A stretch of 64,000 bases of DNA from Geovibrio thiophilus (GCF_004087915.1 NZ_CP035108.1:1054001-1118000); one strand, 5' to 3'. Counted from the stretch's first letter, positions 27,261 to 38,045 are shown. The notes: generated from the letters alone by a model not told the origin. Translations and numbers: made by a program.

Positions 27261-27884
27261 ATGGCTTCGTTTGAATTAGTAAACGTGAAAAATGAGAAGG
27301 TCGGCACGGTGGAGATAAATGATTCCATCATTACCTACCCCGTAAAACCCTCACTGATGCATGAAGTAGTTGTAATGCAGCTTGCGGGCAAAAGGGCAGG
27401 TACTCATGCCACTCTCAACAGAGCAAAGATAGAGGGCGGCGGTAAAAAGCCCTACAAACAGAAAGGAACCGGACGCGCCAGAGCCGGCTCCATGAAATCC
27501 CCCTTGTGGCGAGGCGGTGCGACTATTTTCGGTCCGCAACCTAGGGATTACTCCTTCTCTATGCCTAAGAAGAAGATTAAGAACGCGATGAGATCGGCTC
27601 TCAGAGCTAAACAGGAAGACGGCAGCCTTGTGTTTGTAGATGCCCTCACACTTGAGGATGGAAAAACAAAAGAGGCCGTGGCTATCCTTAAAAATTTCAA
27701 CGCGGACAGAAAAGTACTGGTTGTCTTTAAAGAACTTGACGAAAAGGTCGCAAGAGCATTCCGTAATATACCTTACGTAGACTTGCTTAATGTAAACGGA
27801 CTCAACGTTTACGATATCATCAATTCACGCAAAATACTTGTCCTTCAGGACAGCATAGCGAGAATTGAGGAGGTTTTAGGATAA
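27261..27884 (+). CDS. rplD: Ribosomal protein L4
   Basis: The 207-residue protein starts [15 protein letters not shown] and has the extended loop region [20 protein letters not shown] lining the exit tunnel. The frame is open further upstream inside rplC, but the ATG at 27261 begins the family's first strand. In E. coli L4 represses the S10 operon through its leader; no such leader is present ahead of rpsJ here. Confidence 0.97.
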   Translation: MASFELVNVKNEKVGTVEINDSIITYPVKPSLMHEVVVMQLAGKRAGTHATLNRAKIEGGGKKPYKQKGTGRARAGSMKSPLWRGGATIFGPQPRDYSFSMPKKKIKNAMRSALRAKQEDGSLVFVDALTLEDGKTKEAVAILKNFNADRKVLVVFKELDEKVARAFRNIPYVDLLNVNGLNVYDIINSRKILVLQDSIARIEEVLG

Positions 27885-28165
27885 TGTTGACAGTTTATGA
27901 CGTAATCAAAAAACCTCTGATCACCGAGAAAGCCGTTAACCTCAAAGAAGAGGAGAACATGGTGACTTTCGCAGTCGATCCCAGAGCCAACAAGTTCCTC
28001 ATTAAAGAGGCTGTTGAGACTCTTTTCAGCGTCAAAGTTGCTTCCGTGCGCACATTAAACTGCAAAGGGAAGAAGAAAAGGTTCGGACGCATGATGGGTA
28101 AACGTAAAGACTGGAAGAAAGCCATCGTTGTTCTGGCCGAAGGTGAGAAACTCGAGTTCGTGTAA
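27884..28165 (+). CDS. rplW: Ribosomal protein L23
   Basis: L23 lies at the tunnel exit and docks trigger factor and SRP. The 93-residue protein starts [20 protein letters not shown]. It overlaps the rplD stop by one base (TAATG), and GGAGG lies within the end of rplD. Confidence 0.97.
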   Translation: MLTVYDVIKKPLITEKAVNLKEEENMVTFAVDPRANKFLIKEAVETLFSVKVASVRTLNCKGKKKRFGRMMGKRKDWKKAIVVLAEGEKLEFV

Positions 28166-28176
28166 GAGAGGCTTAA

Positions 28177-29004
28177 ATGGGAATCAAGAAGTATAAACCT
28201 ACCTCGGACGGCGTAAGGTTCAGATCGAATTCTGACTTTGCAGAGGTAACCGCGGACAAGCCTGAAAAGAGTCTGGTTGTAAGCCTTAAAAAGACCGGCG
28301 GTCGTAACAACCACGGAAGAATTACTGTCAGACATAAAGGCGGCGGTGAGAAAAGAAAATACCGTCTGATCGACTTCAAGAGGAACAAGGATGAGATAGC
28401 CGCTAGGGTCAAGACAATTGAATATGACCCTAACAGAAGCGCAAGAATCGCTCTCGTAGCATACGAGGACGGCGAGAAAAGATATATCCTTGCTCCGATC
28501 GGAATGAATGTCGGTGATGTTATCCACAGCGGACAGGCTGCGGACATCAAACCCGGAAACGCGAAAGCGCTGAAAGATATACCCGTGGGTACCGTAGTTC
28601 ATAACGTTGAACTCAGACCCGGAAAAGGCGGACAGCTTGCCCGTTCCGCCGGGACATATGCACAGCTTCTTTCAAAAGAGGGCGCATACTGCCACCTCAG
28701 ACTTCCTTCAGGCGAAATAAGGCTTGTAAAAGCCGAATGCAAAGCCTCTATAGGACAGGTCAGCAACCAGGATCACGAAAACGTGAGCCTTGGTAAAGCC
28801 GGACGTTCACGCTGGCTGGGTATAAGACCTACAGTAAGAGGGGTTGCTATGAACCCTGTGGATCACCCGCATGGTGGTGGTGAAGGCCGTACAAGCGGTG
28901 GACGTCACCCTGTTACACCTTGGGGCAAACCCACGAAAGGATACAAAACTCGTGCGAAGAAAAAACCTTCAAACAAGTATATTGTTTCCGCTCGGAAGAA
29001 GTGA
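28177..29004 (+). CDS. rplB: Ribosomal protein L2
   Basis: The 275-residue protein starts [20 protein letters not shown] and has the conserved [20 protein letters not shown] segment whose histidine lies near the peptidyl-transferase centre. Length and motifs are normal. Confidence 0.98.
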   Translation: MGIKKYKPTSDGVRFRSNSDFAEVTADKPEKSLVVSLKKTGGRNNHGRITVRHKGGGEKRKYRLIDFKRNKDEIAARVKTIEYDPNRSARIALVAYEDGEKRYILAPIGMNVGDVIHSGQAADIKPGNAKALKDIPVGTVVHNVELRPGKGGQLARSAGTYAQLLSKEGAYCHLRLPSGEIRLVKAECKASIGQVSNQDHENVSLGKAGRSRWLGIRPTVRGVAMNPVDHPHGGGEGRTSGGRHPVTPWGKPTKGYKTRAKKKPSNKYIVSARKK

Positions 29005-29016
29005 TAGGAGGAAGAT

Positions 29017-29298
29017 GTGCCTAGATCATTGAAAAAAGGACCGTTTATAGATGACCATCTTATGAAGAAGGTCACTGCTGCTAAAGAAACAGGTGATAAG
29101 AAAGTTATCAAAACCTGGTCAAGAAGAAGCACAGTGTCGCCTGACATGATAGGTGTCACTCTCGCGGTTCATAACGGAAATAAATTCATCCCCGTCTATG
29201 TGACAGAAAACATGGTCGGACACAAGCTCGGCGAGTTCGCACTTACGAGAACTTTCAAAGGGCACAAAAAGGATGATAAAAAGGTCAAGGGTAGATAA
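29017..29298 (+). CDS. rpsS: Ribosomal protein S19
   Basis: A 93-residue protein with GTG start behind AGGAGGAAG. It begins [19 protein letters not shown] and contains [20 protein letters not shown] and [17 protein letters not shown]. The rplV start follows directly. Confidence 0.98.
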   Translation: MPRSLKKGPFIDDHLMKKVTAAKETGDKKVIKTWSRRSTVSPDMIGVTLAVHNGNKFIPVYVTENMVGHKLGEFALTRTFKGHKKDDKKVKGR

Positions 29299-29631
29299 AT
29301 GGAAGCAGTAGCACGTGCAAGATTCGTAAGATTAGTTCCCAGAAAAGCACGCCCCGTTGCCGACCTCGTAAGAGGCAAAAAAGTCGACGAGGCTCTTGCT
29401 ATGCTGAAGTTCACGCCCAAAAAGGCTGCTGAGTATATCTACAAAACGATAAAATCCGCTGCCGCCAATGCCGAGGAAAATCAGGACTACAGAGACGTGA
29501 GCAAGCTCTACGTCAAAGAGATCAGGATTGATGAAGGCCCGGCGTGGAAAAGGTACACTCCCAGAGCACATGGCAGGGCCTCTCTTATTCGTAAGAAGAC
29601 AAGCCACATTACTGTCGTGCTTTCGGATTAA
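29299..29631 (+). CDS. rplV: Ribosomal protein L22
   Basis: A 110-residue protein starting [20 protein letters not shown], ending with the hairpin region [20 protein letters not shown] that lines the exit tunnel near the macrolide site. It begins immediately after the rpsS stop. Confidence 0.97.
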   Translation: MEAVARARFVRLVPRKARPVADLVRGKKVDEALAMLKFTPKKAAEYIYKTIKSAAANAEENQDYRDVSKLYVKEIRIDEGPAWKRYTPRAHGRASLIRKKTSHITVVLSD

Positions 29632-29642
29632 CGGAGGTTTTA

Positions 29643-30302
29643 GTGGGACACAAAGTTCACCCTTACGGGTATAGATTAGGTGTTAACAAGCCTTGGATTT
29701 CAGTATGGTATGCCGGAAAGAAGGAGTACAGAACTAACCTTCTTGAAGACATCAAAATACGCGAATTCCTTAAAAAAAGGCTTTTCCAAGCCGGCATAGC
29801 GGGAATCGGCATTGAGCGCATGGGCGCCAGAGTGCGCGTTACCCTCAATACCAGCAGACCGGGCATCGTTATCGGCAAAAAGGGTGCCGAGATCGAAAAG
29901 CTTAAAGTTGAGCTTAAAAAAATAACAAAAGCTGAGGTTCTTCTTGTGATCCGTGAGATCAAGAAACCTGAGATAAACGCCCAGCTCGTCGCTGAGAACA
30001 TTGCTATGCAGCTTCAGAGACGTATAGCCTTCAGAAGAGCGATGAAAAAAGCGGTTCTTCAGGCTATGAAATCCGGCGCACTCGGCATCAAGGTTGCGTG
30101 CAGCGGACGTCTTGCAGGCGCCGACATGGCAAGAACTGAGTGGTACATCAAAGGCAGAGTGCCCCTTCAGACTCTCAGAGCCGACATTGACTACGGCACG
30201 ACTGAAGCTCTTACAACTTACGGTATAACCGGCATTAAAGTGTGGGTTTTCACCGGTGAAATAGTTGAAGAGAGAAACAGGGCAGCAGCAGGAGTTGAGT
30301 AA
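29643..30302 (+). CDS. rpsC: Ribosomal protein S3
   Basis: The 219-residue protein starts at GTG behind CGGAGG, with [20 protein letters not shown], a KH domain around [17 protein letters not shown], and C-terminal [14 protein letters not shown]. With S4 and S5 it forms the mRNA entry ring. Confidence 0.98.
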   Translation: MGHKVHPYGYRLGVNKPWISVWYAGKKEYRTNLLEDIKIREFLKKRLFQAGIAGIGIERMGARVRVTLNTSRPGIVIGKKGAEIEKLKVELKKITKAEVLLVIREIKKPEINAQLVAENIAMQLQRRIAFRRAMKKAVLQAMKSGALGIKVACSGRLAGADMARTEWYIKGRVPLQTLRADIDYGTTEALTTYGITGIKVWVFTGEIVEERNRAAAGVE

Positions 30303-30725
30303 ATGTTGATGCCGAAGAGAATGAAATACAGAAAACAGTTCAAGGGACGCAATGAAGGCAAGGCGAACAAAGGTCACAAAGTGGCTTTCGGCGATTTCGG
30401 CATTCAGTCTCTTGATAATGGACGCATAACAAGCCGTCAGATCGAAGCCGCAAGGATCGCGATCAACAGGTATGTTAAAAGAGGCGGTACGGTGACTATC
30501 CGTATCTTCCCTCATAAACCCGTTACCAAAAAGCCCCTCGAAGTCAGACAGGGTAAAGGTAAAGGTGCGGTGGAATACTATGTTGCCGAAGTTAAAAACG
30601 GCACCGTACTCTACGAGATAGCCGGCGTTACGGAAGAGCAGGCGAGAGAAGCCTTCAGGCTCGCAGCCCATAAACTTCCCGTAAAATGCAAGTTCGTATT
30701 CAGGGAAACGGAGGCGGCAGAATGA
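30303..30725 (+). CDS. rplP: Ribosomal protein L16
   Basis: The 140-residue protein starts [20 protein letters not shown]. The conserved [20 protein letters not shown] and [20 protein letters not shown] segments are present, including the arginine region that is hydroxylated by YcfD in some bacteria. It starts one base after rpsC and ends in an ATGA overlap with rpmC. Confidence 0.97.
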   Translation: MLMPKRMKYRKQFKGRNEGKANKGHKVAFGDFGIQSLDNGRITSRQIEAARIAINRYVKRGGTVTIRIFPHKPVTKKPLEVRQGKGKGAVEYYVAEVKNGTVLYEIAGVTEEQAREAFRLAAHKLPVKCKFVFRETEAAE

Positions 30726-30919
30726 GCGAATTCAAAGATATGAACGTGAAAGATCTCGTTGAAAAAGAGCGCCAGCTTCGTGAAGATCTTTTCAGAACCC
30801 GCTTCAAACTTGCGACAGGCGACCTTGAAGATACTTCTGGCATCAATAAGATGAAGAAGGACATCGCAAGGATCAAAACCGTTCTCAGCCAGCGTATGGC
30901 TGAAAGCGCAGAGCAGTAA
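30722..30919 (+). CDS. rpmC: Ribosomal protein L29
   Basis: A 65-residue helical-hairpin protein starting [20 protein letters not shown] and containing [20 protein letters not shown]. The ATG overlaps the rplP stop by four bases; an in-frame ATG at 30686 lies inside rplP and would add a non-family N-terminus. Confidence 0.96.
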   Translation: MSEFKDMNVKDLVEKERQLREDLFRTRFKLATGDLEDTSGINKMKKDIARIKTVLSQRMAESAEQ

Positions 30920-30929
30920 GAGGTCTGTA

Positions 30930-31202
30930 ATGAGCGAAAAAGCAGCTAGAAAAGTCAGAAGAGGAGTTGTGGTAAGCGACAAAATGGATAAAACCGTTGT
31001 CGTGAAGGTTGAAAACCTTAAGCTTCACAGCAGATACCACAAGTTCGTTAAACAGAGTAAAAAGTTCAAGGCTCATGATGAGGCGAACGAATGCAGGATA
31101 GGCGACACTGTCGAAATCTCTGAAACACGTCCCCTCAGCAAGGATAAGTGCTGGATGGTTAAGCGCATTATCGAGCGTTCCCTTGAAGTTATATCAGAGT
31201 AA
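30930..31202 (+). CDS. rpsQ: Ribosomal protein S17
   Basis: A 90-residue OB-fold protein starting [20 protein letters not shown] and containing [26 protein letters not shown] precedes the ATG. Confidence 0.97.
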   Translation: MSEKAARKVRRGVVVSDKMDKTVVVKVENLKLHSRYHKFVKQSKKFKAHDEANECRIGDTVEISETRPLSKDKCWMVKRIIERSLEVISE

Positions 31203-31214
31203 GAGGTTACAGTA

Positions 31215-31586
31215 ATGATACAGGTTGAATCACGTCTCAGAGTAGCCGACAACTCCGGAGCCAAAGAGCTTCTTTGCATCAAGGTTCTCGGCGGCTCAAA
31301 GATAAGATACGGCTATGTGGGCGACATCATTGTTGCCAGCGTGAAGGAAGCTTCTCCGGACGGAAACGTTAAAAAGGGCACAGTTGTAAAGGCAGTTATA
31401 GTCCGCACAGCTAAAGAGAGCCGCCGTAAAGACGGAACTTACATCAAGTTTGATGATAATGCAGCCGTACTTCTTAACAAAAACAATCTGGAGCCCATAG
31501 CTACAAGGGTATTCGGACCGGTTTCTAGGGATCTCAGAGGTAAAGGGTTCCTTAAAATCTGCTCCATGGCTCCCGAAGTGCTTTAA
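31215..31586 (+). CDS. rplN: Ribosomal protein L14
   Basis: A 123-residue protein starting [20 protein letters not shown], with [20 protein letters not shown] and the [20 protein letters not shown] end. The first gene of the spc section; there is no break from the S10 section. Confidence 0.97.
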   Translation: MIQVESRLRVADNSGAKELLCIKVLGGSKIRYGYVGDIIVASVKEASPDGNVKKGTVVKAVIVRTAKESRRKDGTYIKFDDNAAVLLNKNNLEPIATRVFGPVSRDLRGKGFLKICSMAPEVL

Positions 31587-31598
31587 GGAGACGAAAAT

Positions 31599-31928
31599 AT
31601 GCAGGCAAAGTATAAAATTAAAAAAGACGACACCGTAATCGTCACTACCGGAAAGGATAAGGGCAAAATCGCCAAGATTCTTAAGGTTGACAGGAAGAAC
31701 GGCAAGGTTATCCTTGAGAACACAAACGTTGTCAAGAGGCACACCAAGCCCGGTCCCCTGAATCCTGAAGGCGGAATCGTTGAGAAAGAGATGCCGGTAG
31801 ACATATCTAACGTTATGTACTACAGCCAGAAAAGCAAAAAAGGCACAAGACTCGGCGTTAAAACTCTTGAAAACGGTAAAAAAGCCCGCTTCGCCAAGTG
31901 CGACGGTGAAGTCATCGATAAGGATTAA
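31599..31928 (+). CDS. rplX: Ribosomal protein L24
   Basis: A 109-residue protein with an N-terminal KOW motif ([20 protein letters not shown]) and [28 protein letters not shown] precedes the ATG. It initiates 50S assembly. Confidence 0.97.
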   Translation: MQAKYKIKKDDTVIVTTGKDKGKIAKILKVDRKNGKVILENTNVVKRHTKPGPLNPEGGIVEKEMPVDISNVMYYSQKSKKGTRLGVKTLENGKKARFAKCDGEVIDKD

Positions 31929-31930
31929 CA

Positions 31931-32485
31931 ATGGCAGAGCTTAAAGAAAAATACCTTAAGGACGTTGTTCCTGCCCTCATGAAAAAGTTCTCTTATACGA
32001 ACGTCATGCAGGTGCCCAAGATTGAGAAAATAGTTCTCAATATGGGTCTCGGCGAAGCTGTTACGAACTCCAAGGTTGTTGACAATGCTCTTAGCGACAT
32101 GACTATCATCGCTGGGCAGAAACCTGTCGTAACAAGAGCCAAAAAATCCATAGCCGCCTTCAAACTCAGAGAGGGGATGCCCATCGGGTGCAAAGTGACT
32201 CTCAGAGGAGACACGGCTTATGATTTTTTTCAGAGACTCACCAGAATTGCCCTCGCAAGGGTGAGAGACTTTAAAGGCGTAAGCGCGAAATCCTTTGACG
32301 GACGCGGCAACTACGCCATGGGTCTTAAAGAGCAGATCGTTTTTCCCGAGATAGAGTTCGATAAAATCGACAAAACCAGAGGGATGGACATCATCATCAC
32401 TACGACGGCTAACACCGACGAAGAAGCAAGAGAACTGCTGCGTGCGCTCGGTATGCCCTTCGAGGAGGCTGACAGTGGCAACTAA
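31931..32485 (+). CDS. rplE: Ribosomal protein L5
   Basis: A 184-residue 5S rRNA-binding protein starting [20 protein letters not shown], with the family segments NMGLGEAV and [20 protein letters not shown]. Its 3' end overlaps the rpsN start by 11 bases. Confidence 0.97.
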   Translation: MAELKEKYLKDVVPALMKKFSYTNVMQVPKIEKIVLNMGLGEAVTNSKVVDNALSDMTIIAGQKPVVTRAKKSIAAFKLREGMPIGCKVTLRGDTAYDFFQRLTRIALARVRDFKGVSAKSFDGRGNYAMGLKEQIVFPEIEFDKIDKTRGMDIIITTTANTDEEARELLRALGMPFEEADSGN

Positions 32486-32661
32486 GGCTAAATATAACCA
32501 TGCCTTTACGAAGAAAAAGTTTAAAGTCAGGGAATACAACCGCTGCCCTATTTGCGGCCGTCCTAAGGCTTTCCTGAGAAGATTTAACATGTGCAGGATC
32601 TGCTTCAGAAAATTTGCTCTGAAAGGCGAGATTCCCGGCGTAAGAAAATCCAGCTGGTAGG
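32475..32661 (+). CDS. rpsN: Ribosomal protein S14, zinc-binding type Z
   Basis: A 61-residue short S14 with two zinc pairs, CPIC and CRIC, in [20 protein letters not shown]. The GTG at 32475 lies behind AGGAGG within the end of rplE; an upstream in-frame Met at 32442 would add an atypical N-terminus. The stop codon ends at 32660. Confidence 0.95.
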
Positions 32662-32670
32662 AGATTAAGA

Positions 32671-33069
32671 ATGAGCATGACTGATCCGATTGCTGATATG
32701 CTTGCCAGACTGCGCAACGCTTATATGGTTAAGAAATCTGAAGTGGTAATCCCTCACTCCAAAATTAAAGAGGCGATTGTTGAAAACTTCAGAGGTGAAG
32801 GATACGTGAAAAGCTACCGCGTAGTATCCGAAGAAAACCTTAAAAAAATCGTTGTGTATCTGAAATACACCGATGGCGGCGAGTCCGTTATCAGGGGACT
32901 CAAAAGAGTGAGCAAGCCCGGCAGAAGAGTGTATGTTAACAACAAAAACCTTAAACCTGTTCTCGGCGGTCTCGGTAATGGAATAATTTCCACTTCCGAA
33001 GGCGTTAAAACAGTTAAGCAGTGCATTTTGGATAAAGTTGGCGGAGAATATATCTGCCAAATTTGGTAA
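32671..33069 (+). CDS. rpsH: Ribosomal protein S8
   Basis: A 132-residue protein starting MSMTDPIADMLARLRNAYMV, with RRVYVNNKNLKPVLGGLGNG and the GISTSEGVKT-type region (IISTSEGVKT). The C-terminus GGEYICQIW is usual. S8 represses the spc operon at an rplE site in E. coli; no such site was checked here. Confidence 0.97.
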   Translation: MSMTDPIADMLARLRNAYMVKKSEVVIPHSKIKEAIVENFRGEGYVKSYRVVSEENLKKIVVYLKYTDGGESVIRGLKRVSKPGRRVYVNNKNLKPVLGGLGNGIISTSEGVKTVKQCILDKVGGEYICQIW

Positions 33070-33081
33070 GGGAGCGCGTAA

Positions 33082-33621
33082 ATGTCAAGGATAGGCAAGA
33101 AACCTATTGAAATACCTGCAGGAGTGAAGGTCACTCTCGACGGCAATGTGTGCTGCGTTGAAGGTCCCAAAGGGAAGCTTGAACACGCGGTGCACGCCAA
33201 CACCGAGGTTGCGGTCGAAGCAAACACAATCACAGTTAGCAGGAAAGACGAATCTAAGCTGTCCCGTTCTGTACACGGCCTTACTCGTACGCTGGTTGCC
33301 AACATGGTAGACGGCGTTACAAAAGGCTTCGAAAAGAAGCTTGAGATACACGGCGTAGGTTACAGAGCGGCCATTAAAGGAAAGGACCTCGACCTCTCTT
33401 TAGGGTTTTCTCACCCCGTTGTTGTTACCCCCCCCGAAGGCATAGAGTTTGCCATGGAAGGTAACACAGGCATAGTTGTCAGGGGCGTAGACAAACAGCT
33501 TGTAGGTCAAACTGCCGCTAACATCAGAAAAATCAGGCAGCCCGAGCCTTACAAAGGTAAGGGTATCAGATACTCCGGCGAGAAGATAATCAGAAAAGCC
33601 GGCAAAACTGGTAAGAGATAA
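33082..33621 (+). CDS. rplF: Ribosomal protein L6
   Basis: A 179-residue protein starting [20 protein letters not shown], with [20 protein letters not shown] and the closing [28 protein letters not shown] precedes the ATG. Confidence 0.98.
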   Translation: MSRIGKKPIEIPAGVKVTLDGNVCCVEGPKGKLEHAVHANTEVAVEANTITVSRKDESKLSRSVHGLTRTLVANMVDGVTKGFEKKLEIHGVGYRAAIKGKDLDLSLGFSHPVVVTPPEGIEFAMEGNTGIVVRGVDKQLVGQTAANIRKIRQPEPYKGKGIRYSGEKIIRKAGKTGKR

Positions 33622-33633
33622 AGGAGCGTTATA

Positions 33634-33999
33634 GTGAGCATAATTAATAAAAAGGCTACTATAAGAAGGAAGCACGCAAGAGTGCGCAAAAAAGTGTCAG
33701 GCACACCCTGCGCTCCCAGACTTGCGGTTAACAAATCAAACAGATTCATATACGCTCAGATAATAGACGATACTACCGGCAACACTCTTGTTGCCGCCAG
33801 TTCGCTTGAAAAAGTTCTCAAAGAGAAATTCAAAGGCGTACTTAATATTGAAGCTGCAAAGGAAGTCGGTAAGGCTATCGGCGAGCGTGCTAAGGAAAAA
33901 GGCATAGAAAAGGTGGTTTTCGACAGGGGCGGATTTCTCTATCACGGTAGAATAAAAGCTCTTGCAGATGCGGCTCGCGAAGCCGGCCTTGAGTTCTAG
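33634..33999 (+). CDS. rplR: Ribosomal protein L18
   Basis: A 121-residue 5S rRNA-binding protein with GTG start behind AAGGAG. It has [20 protein letters not shown] and ends [14 protein letters not shown]. The usual rplF-rplR-rpsE order is kept. Confidence 0.97.
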   Translation: MSIINKKATIRRKHARVRKKVSGTPCAPRLAVNKSNRFIYAQIIDDTTGNTLVAASSLEKVLKEKFKGVLNIEAAKEVGKAIGERAKEKGIEKVVFDRGGFLYHGRIKALADAAREAGLEF

Positions 34000-34009
34000 G
34001 AGGTTTGCT

Positions 34010-34513
34010 TTGAATAACAACGAGAGTCAACTTGTAGATAAAGTTGTTCATATAGGCAGAGTTACAAAAGTTGTCAAGGGCGGACGCATCTTCAAATTCA
34101 CCGCGACTGTTGTCGTGGGCGACTATGCAGGTCATGTCGGTATTGGTTACGGCAAGGCAAGAGAAGTGCCGGACGCGATCAAGAAAGCCCTTGAGTATGC
34201 AAAGAAGAACCTCATTGAGGTTCCCGTGGTCAACGGAACTATACCCCATGCAACTGTGGGTAAATATGTTTCCACCGAAATCATAATGAAACCCGCGGCG
34301 CCCGGTACAGGTATCATCGCAGGAAGCGTTACACGCGCCCTCCTTGAGCTTGCCGGAGTGCAGAACATTCTTTGCAAAAGCACGCGCAGCAGAAACCCTT
34401 ACAACTCGCTTTTCGCGATACTTGACGGTTTCAGCAAAATGCGCACCCTTAACGAAGTTGCACAGGTTAGGGGCAAAAAGATTGAAGAAATCATAGCCAA
34501 ACCGGGAGAATAG
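34010..34513 (+). CDS. rpsE: Ribosomal protein S5, TTG start
   Basis: A 167-residue protein starting [20 protein letters not shown] from a TTG codon at 34010, six bases after AGGAGG. The in-frame ATG at 33962 lies inside rplR and would add residues not found in S5. The S5 N-terminal domain ([20 protein letters not shown]) and C-terminal fold ([20 protein letters not shown]) are intact. The next gene is rplO, so rpmD, which normally lies between them, is absent. Confidence 0.95.
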   Translation: MNNNESQLVDKVVHIGRVTKVVKGGRIFKFTATVVVGDYAGHVGIGYGKAREVPDAIKKALEYAKKNLIEVPVVNGTIPHATVGKYVSTEIIMKPAAPGTGIIAGSVTRALLELAGVQNILCKSTRSRNPYNSLFAILDGFSKMRTLNEVAQVRGKKIEEIIAKPGE

Positions 34514-34517
34514 ACTG

Positions 34518-34967
34518 ATGGAACTTCATGATCTCAGGCCTGCCGAAGGCGCCAGAAAGAAGAGAAAAAGACTCGGCCGCGGTTCAGCAAGCGGTCAGGG
34601 TACCACTGCCGGCAAGGGTACAAAGGGACAGAAAGCGCGTTCAGGCGGGGGCACAAGACCCGGATTTGAAGGCGGTCAGATGCCCCTTACCAGAAGACTC
34701 CCTAAAAGAGGCTTCAACAACGCCCGTTTTGCCACAGTTTATGAGATCGTTAACCTTGAAGATATAAACAACCGCTTTAACGACGGCGAAGAGGTCAATG
34801 TTCTTACTCTTAAAGAGAAAGGGCTTGTCCGCGGCAATAAAGACGGCATCAAGGTTCTCGGTGACGGAGAACTCAGCAAAAAACTTAAGTTTGATGTTGA
34901 AAAAGTATCCGCTGCTGCTGCTGAGAAAATCAAAGCGGCAGGCGGAGAAGTAGTTACTCCGGAGTAA
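34518..34967 (+). CDS. rplO: Ribosomal protein L15
   Basis: A 149-residue protein starting [20 protein letters not shown], with the Gly/Lys-rich extended region [20 protein letters not shown]. It starts only four bases after rpsE and seven bases before secY. Confidence 0.97.
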   Translation: MELHDLRPAEGARKKRKRLGRGSASGQGTTAGKGTKGQKARSGGGTRPGFEGGQMPLTRRLPKRGFNNARFATVYEIVNLEDINNRFNDGEEVNVLTLKEKGLVRGNKDGIKVLGDGELSKKLKFDVEKVSAAAAEKIKAAGGEVVTPE

Positions 34968-34973
34968 TAAGGT

Positions 34974-36290
34974 ATGTTGAAGAAATTCGAGGATATTTTC
35001 TCGATACCGGAGCTGAGGAAAAGGATTCTTTATACGCTTCTTTTCCTCTTCATATACAGGATCGGCGCTCATGTGCCGACTCCCGGTATTGACGGCGGCG
35101 CACTCAGTGAGTTTTTTGCTCAACAGTCCGGAAACCTTCTCGGTTTCTTCGACATGTTCACCGGGGGCGCCCTGTCAAAGCTTACGGTATTCGGTCTCGG
35201 TATTATGCCTTATATATCCGCTGCTATTATACTTGAGCTCCTTACGGTTGCGGTTCCGCACCTTTCGGAGCTCAAAAAGCAGGGTAATGAGGGCAGGGAA
35301 AAAATCACAAAATATACCCGCTACGGCACGGTTTTGATCAGTGCCGTTCAGGGTATGGGTATCTCTATCGGTCTTGAAAGCATGACCTCCCCCGGCGGAG
35401 TTCATGTGGTAATGTTCCCCGGCTGGGGCTTCAGACTGGTTACCATGATTACTCTCACAACAGGTACTATCTTCCTGATGTGGCTCGGTGAAAAAATTAC
35501 CGAACGCGGACTCGGAAACGGTATTTCCGTTCTGATCTTCGCAGGTATCGTGGCATCTTTTCCGTCAGCTATCAGCAGAACATTTACCCTTGTTCAGTCA
35601 GGTGAGCTCCAGATAATTACGCTTATCGTTGTTATTGCCATCATACTTGCTGTCACGGCAGCGATTGTTTTTATGGAAACCTCCCAGCGGCGTCTGCCTA
35701 TTCAGCACGTCAAAAGGGTTGCGGCAGGACCTCAGCACGGAAATGTGAACAGTTCATATCTTCCTCTCAAGCTGAACCCCGCGGGCGTTATCCCCATAAT
35801 CTTCGCCATGTCGATTCTGGCTGTTCCCAGTACGCTTGCCACTTTTTCCACAAACGAAATAGTGCAGAAAATAAGCTTCTGGTTCACTCCCAGCTCGGCT
35901 ATGTATTATGTCTTCTCGCTTGTGATGATCATCTTCTTTACTTACTTCTACACTTCGATCATCTTCAACCCGACCGACATAGCGGAAAATATCAACAAAG
36001 GCGGCGGAGTGATCCCCGGTAAAAGACCCGGTGAACACACTGCGGCATTTATAGATTATGTACTTTCGAGGCTGACCTTCGTAGGCGCTGTTTATCTTTC
36101 GGCTGTTGCTCTTCTGCCGCAGCTTTTCATATCAGGATTCAATGTTCCTTTCTATTTCGGCGGAACAAGCCTTCTGATCGTGATTGGCGTGGGTATGGAC
36201 GTAATCAGCAAGATAGAAACGCATCTTGTGTCACACAACTATGACGGTTTTCTTAAAAAGGGCAGAATAAAAGGGAGAAGTCTCATATGA
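34974..36290 (+). CDS. secY: Preprotein translocase subunit SecY
   Basis: The 438-residue channel subunit has about ten membrane helices. It starts MLKKFEDIFSIPELRKRILY, the plug region is around FFDMFTGGALSKLTVFGLGI, and the C-terminal cytoplasmic loop includes NKGGGVIPGKRPGEHTAAFI. The gene overlaps adk by four bases. Confidence 0.98.
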   Translation: MLKKFEDIFSIPELRKRILYTLLFLFIYRIGAHVPTPGIDGGALSEFFAQQSGNLLGFFDMFTGGALSKLTVFGLGIMPYISAAIILELLTVAVPHLSELKKQGNEGREKITKYTRYGTVLISAVQGMGISIGLESMTSPGGVHVVMFPGWGFRLVTMITLTTGTIFLMWLGEKITERGLGNGISVLIFAGIVASFPSAISRTFTLVQSGELQIITLIVVIAIILAVTAAIVFMETSQRRLPIQHVKRVAAGPQHGNVNSSYLPLKLNPAGVIPIIFAMSILAVPSTLATFSTNEIVQKISFWFTPSSAMYYVFSLVMIIFFTYFYTSIIFNPTDIAENINKGGGVIPGKRPGEHTAAFIDYVLSRLTFVGAVYLSAVALLPQLFISGFNVPFYFGGTSLLIVIGVGMDVISKIETHLVSHNYDGFLKKGRIKGRSLI

Positions 36291-36934
36291 TAAATATGAT
36301 ATTTCTCGGACCTCCCGGAGCAGGAAAAGGAACTCAGTCTGCATATATTATCCGTGACTACGGTCTGGTGCAGATTTCCACCGGTGACCTTCTCCGTCAG
36401 GCAGTGAAGGATCAGACACCACTCGGCAAAGAGGCAAAGATGTATATGGACGCAGGACAGCTTGTGCCTGACGCCCTTATAATCGGTCTTATGAAGGACA
36501 GGCTTGCCTCTCCCGACTGCGCAGAGGGCGTGATCTTTGACGGCTTCCCCAGAACCATAGCGCAGGCGGAAGCGCTTGATTCTATGCTTAAAAACGATCT
36601 CAAAACTGAGATCACCCAGATAATCAGCCTCAATGTGGCGGATGAACTTCTTGTGGAGAGAGCTGTAGGCAGAAGAAGCTGCCCCAAAGACGGCAAAGTC
36701 TACCACATTAAGTACAATCCTCCTAAAGTGGGCGGAGTATGCGACCTTTGCGGCGGCACGCTCACTCACAGAGATGACGACAGGGAAGAGACGATTAAAA
36801 ACCGCCTTAAGGTTTACCACGAAACCACTTCACTTCTTAAAGGCTATTACGCTGACAGCGGAAGGTTTTATGAAGTTGACGGTGAAGGAAATCCCGACGG
36901 CGTTTATGAAAAGATAAAAGGAATACTTGGTTAA
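36287..36934 (+). CDS. adk: Adenylate kinase
   Basis: The 215-residue enzyme interconverts AMP, ADP and ATP. P-loop GPPGAGKGT lies near residues 8-16, the AMP site is STGDLLRQAV, and DGFPRTIAQAEAL follows. The long LID carries CPKD and CDLC instead of the usual two CxxC pairs, so zinc binding would need an Asp as fourth ligand or be lost. It starts in an ATGA overlap with secY and ends in TAATG with map. Confidence 0.97.
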   Translation: MINMIFLGPPGAGKGTQSAYIIRDYGLVQISTGDLLRQAVKDQTPLGKEAKMYMDAGQLVPDALIIGLMKDRLASPDCAEGVIFDGFPRTIAQAEALDSMLKNDLKTEITQIISLNVADELLVERAVGRRSCPKDGKVYHIKYNPPKVGGVCDLCGGTLTHRDDDREETIKNRLKVYHETTSLLKGYYADSGRFYEVDGEGNPDGVYEKIKGILG

Positions 36935-37686
36935 TGGTTTTCCTCAAGTCACAGAAAGAGATAGAGCTTATGAGAATACCCTGCGGAATCGTATGGGAGG
37001 TTCTCGATAAGCTCTCCTCATTCATCAAGCCCGGTATCTCAACAAAAGATATTGACAAGTTTGCTGAAAATATAATAAACTCTCGGTCTGCCTTTCCGTC
37101 CTTTAAGGGTTATCACGGGTATCCGGCAAGTGTCTGCGCTTCGGTTAACGAGGTGGTAGTACACGGGATACCGTCTGAGAGAACTCTGAAAGAGGGCGAT
37201 ATTATTACGGTAGATGTAGGCGCATTCAAAGAAGGTTTCCATGGTGACGCAGCGAGAACTTACCCTGTGGGTCAGATCTCCGAAGAAGCCGCAAGGCTGA
37301 TCCGTGTTACTGAGGAATCTTTTTTTAATGGGATAGAAAATGCACGGGTCGGAAACAGGCTTTCCGATATATCCAGCGCAGTTCAGCAGACCGTTGAAAA
37401 AAACGGTTTTGCTGTCGTGAGAGACTTTTTCGGTCACGGTATAGGGCGAAGCATGCATGAAGAGCCCACCATACCGAACTTTGGTCGCCCCGGAAGGGGA
37501 CTCAGGCTGAAGGAAGGTATGGTTATAGCCGTTGAGCCGATGGTCACAGCCGGTTCTTATGAAACCAAAACCCTCTCTGATGGCTGGACTGCTGTCACCG
37601 CGGACAGCAGTTTGGCGGCACATTACGAAAATACCGTTGCGATAACGGGAAAGGGACCGGAGATACTTACAATAGGGAGCGTATGA
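36934..37686 (+). CDS. map: Methionine aminopeptidase type I
   Basis: The 250-residue enzyme removes initiator Met. All five metal ligands are visible: the two Asp in [17 protein letters not shown], the His in [14 protein letters not shown], the Glu in [10 protein letters not shown] (normally the HxxP region) and the Glu in TVAIT-type end (YENTVAIT). It overlaps adk by one base and infA by four. Confidence 0.97.
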   Translation: MVFLKSQKEIELMRIPCGIVWEVLDKLSSFIKPGISTKDIDKFAENIINSRSAFPSFKGYHGYPASVCASVNEVVVHGIPSERTLKEGDIITVDVGAFKEGFHGDAARTYPVGQISEEAARLIRVTEESFFNGIENARVGNRLSDISSAVQQTVEKNGFAVVRDFFGHGIGRSMHEEPTIPNFGRPGRGLRLKEGMVIAVEPMVTAGSYETKTLSDGWTAVTADSSLAAHYENTVAITGKGPEILTIGSV

Positions 37687-37907
37687 GCAAAAAGGACGAT
37701 GTAATCGAGATTGTCGGTACAGTCGTTGAGGCGTTGCCCAATGCTATGTTCAAAGTTGAGCTGGAAAACAAGCATGTTATCCTTGCTCACCTTTCCGGGA
37801 AAATGAGGATGCATTTCATCCGAATACTGCCCGGAGACAAAGTAACCGTAGAGTTATCCCCGTATGACCTTTCAAGAGGCAGGATAACCTACCGTCACAA
37901 GAAGTAA
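37683..37907 (+). CDS. infA: Translation initiation factor IF-1
   Basis: A 74-residue OB-fold protein, [20 protein letters not shown], with [20 protein letters not shown] and the final [10 protein letters not shown]. It starts in an ATGA overlap with map. The secY-adk-map-infA-rpmJ order is the classical one. Confidence 0.98.
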   Translation: MSKKDDVIEIVGTVVEALPNAMFKVELENKHVILAHLSGKMRMHFIRILPGDKVTVELSPYDLSRGRITYRHKK

Positions 37908-37919
37908 CGGGGTGCAGAA

Positions 37920-38033
37920 ATGAAGGTCAGGGCAAGTGTGAAGCCTATTTGCAGTAAATGCAAAATTGTAAAAAGAAAAGGTGTCGTAAGGGTGATATGT
38001 GAAAACCCCAGACACAAACAGAGACAGGGCTAA
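37920..38033 (+). CDS. rpmJ: Ribosomal protein L36
   Basis: A 37-residue protein, [20 protein letters not shown] and then [17 protein letters not shown]. All zinc ligands, C11, C14, C27 and H32, are present. CGGGGTG precedes the ATG. It is too short for most ORF cut-offs. Confidence 0.97.
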   Translation: MKVRASVKPICSKCKIVKRKGVVRVICENPRHKQRQG

Positions 38034-38045
38034 GGAGGATTTCAA

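Noticed and set aside
26549-27331. Long minus-strand frame of 260 codons opposite rplC
   Set aside because: rplC is certain on the plus strand. The antisense frame is a by-product of codon usage, as with many other antisense frames in the r-protein cluster.
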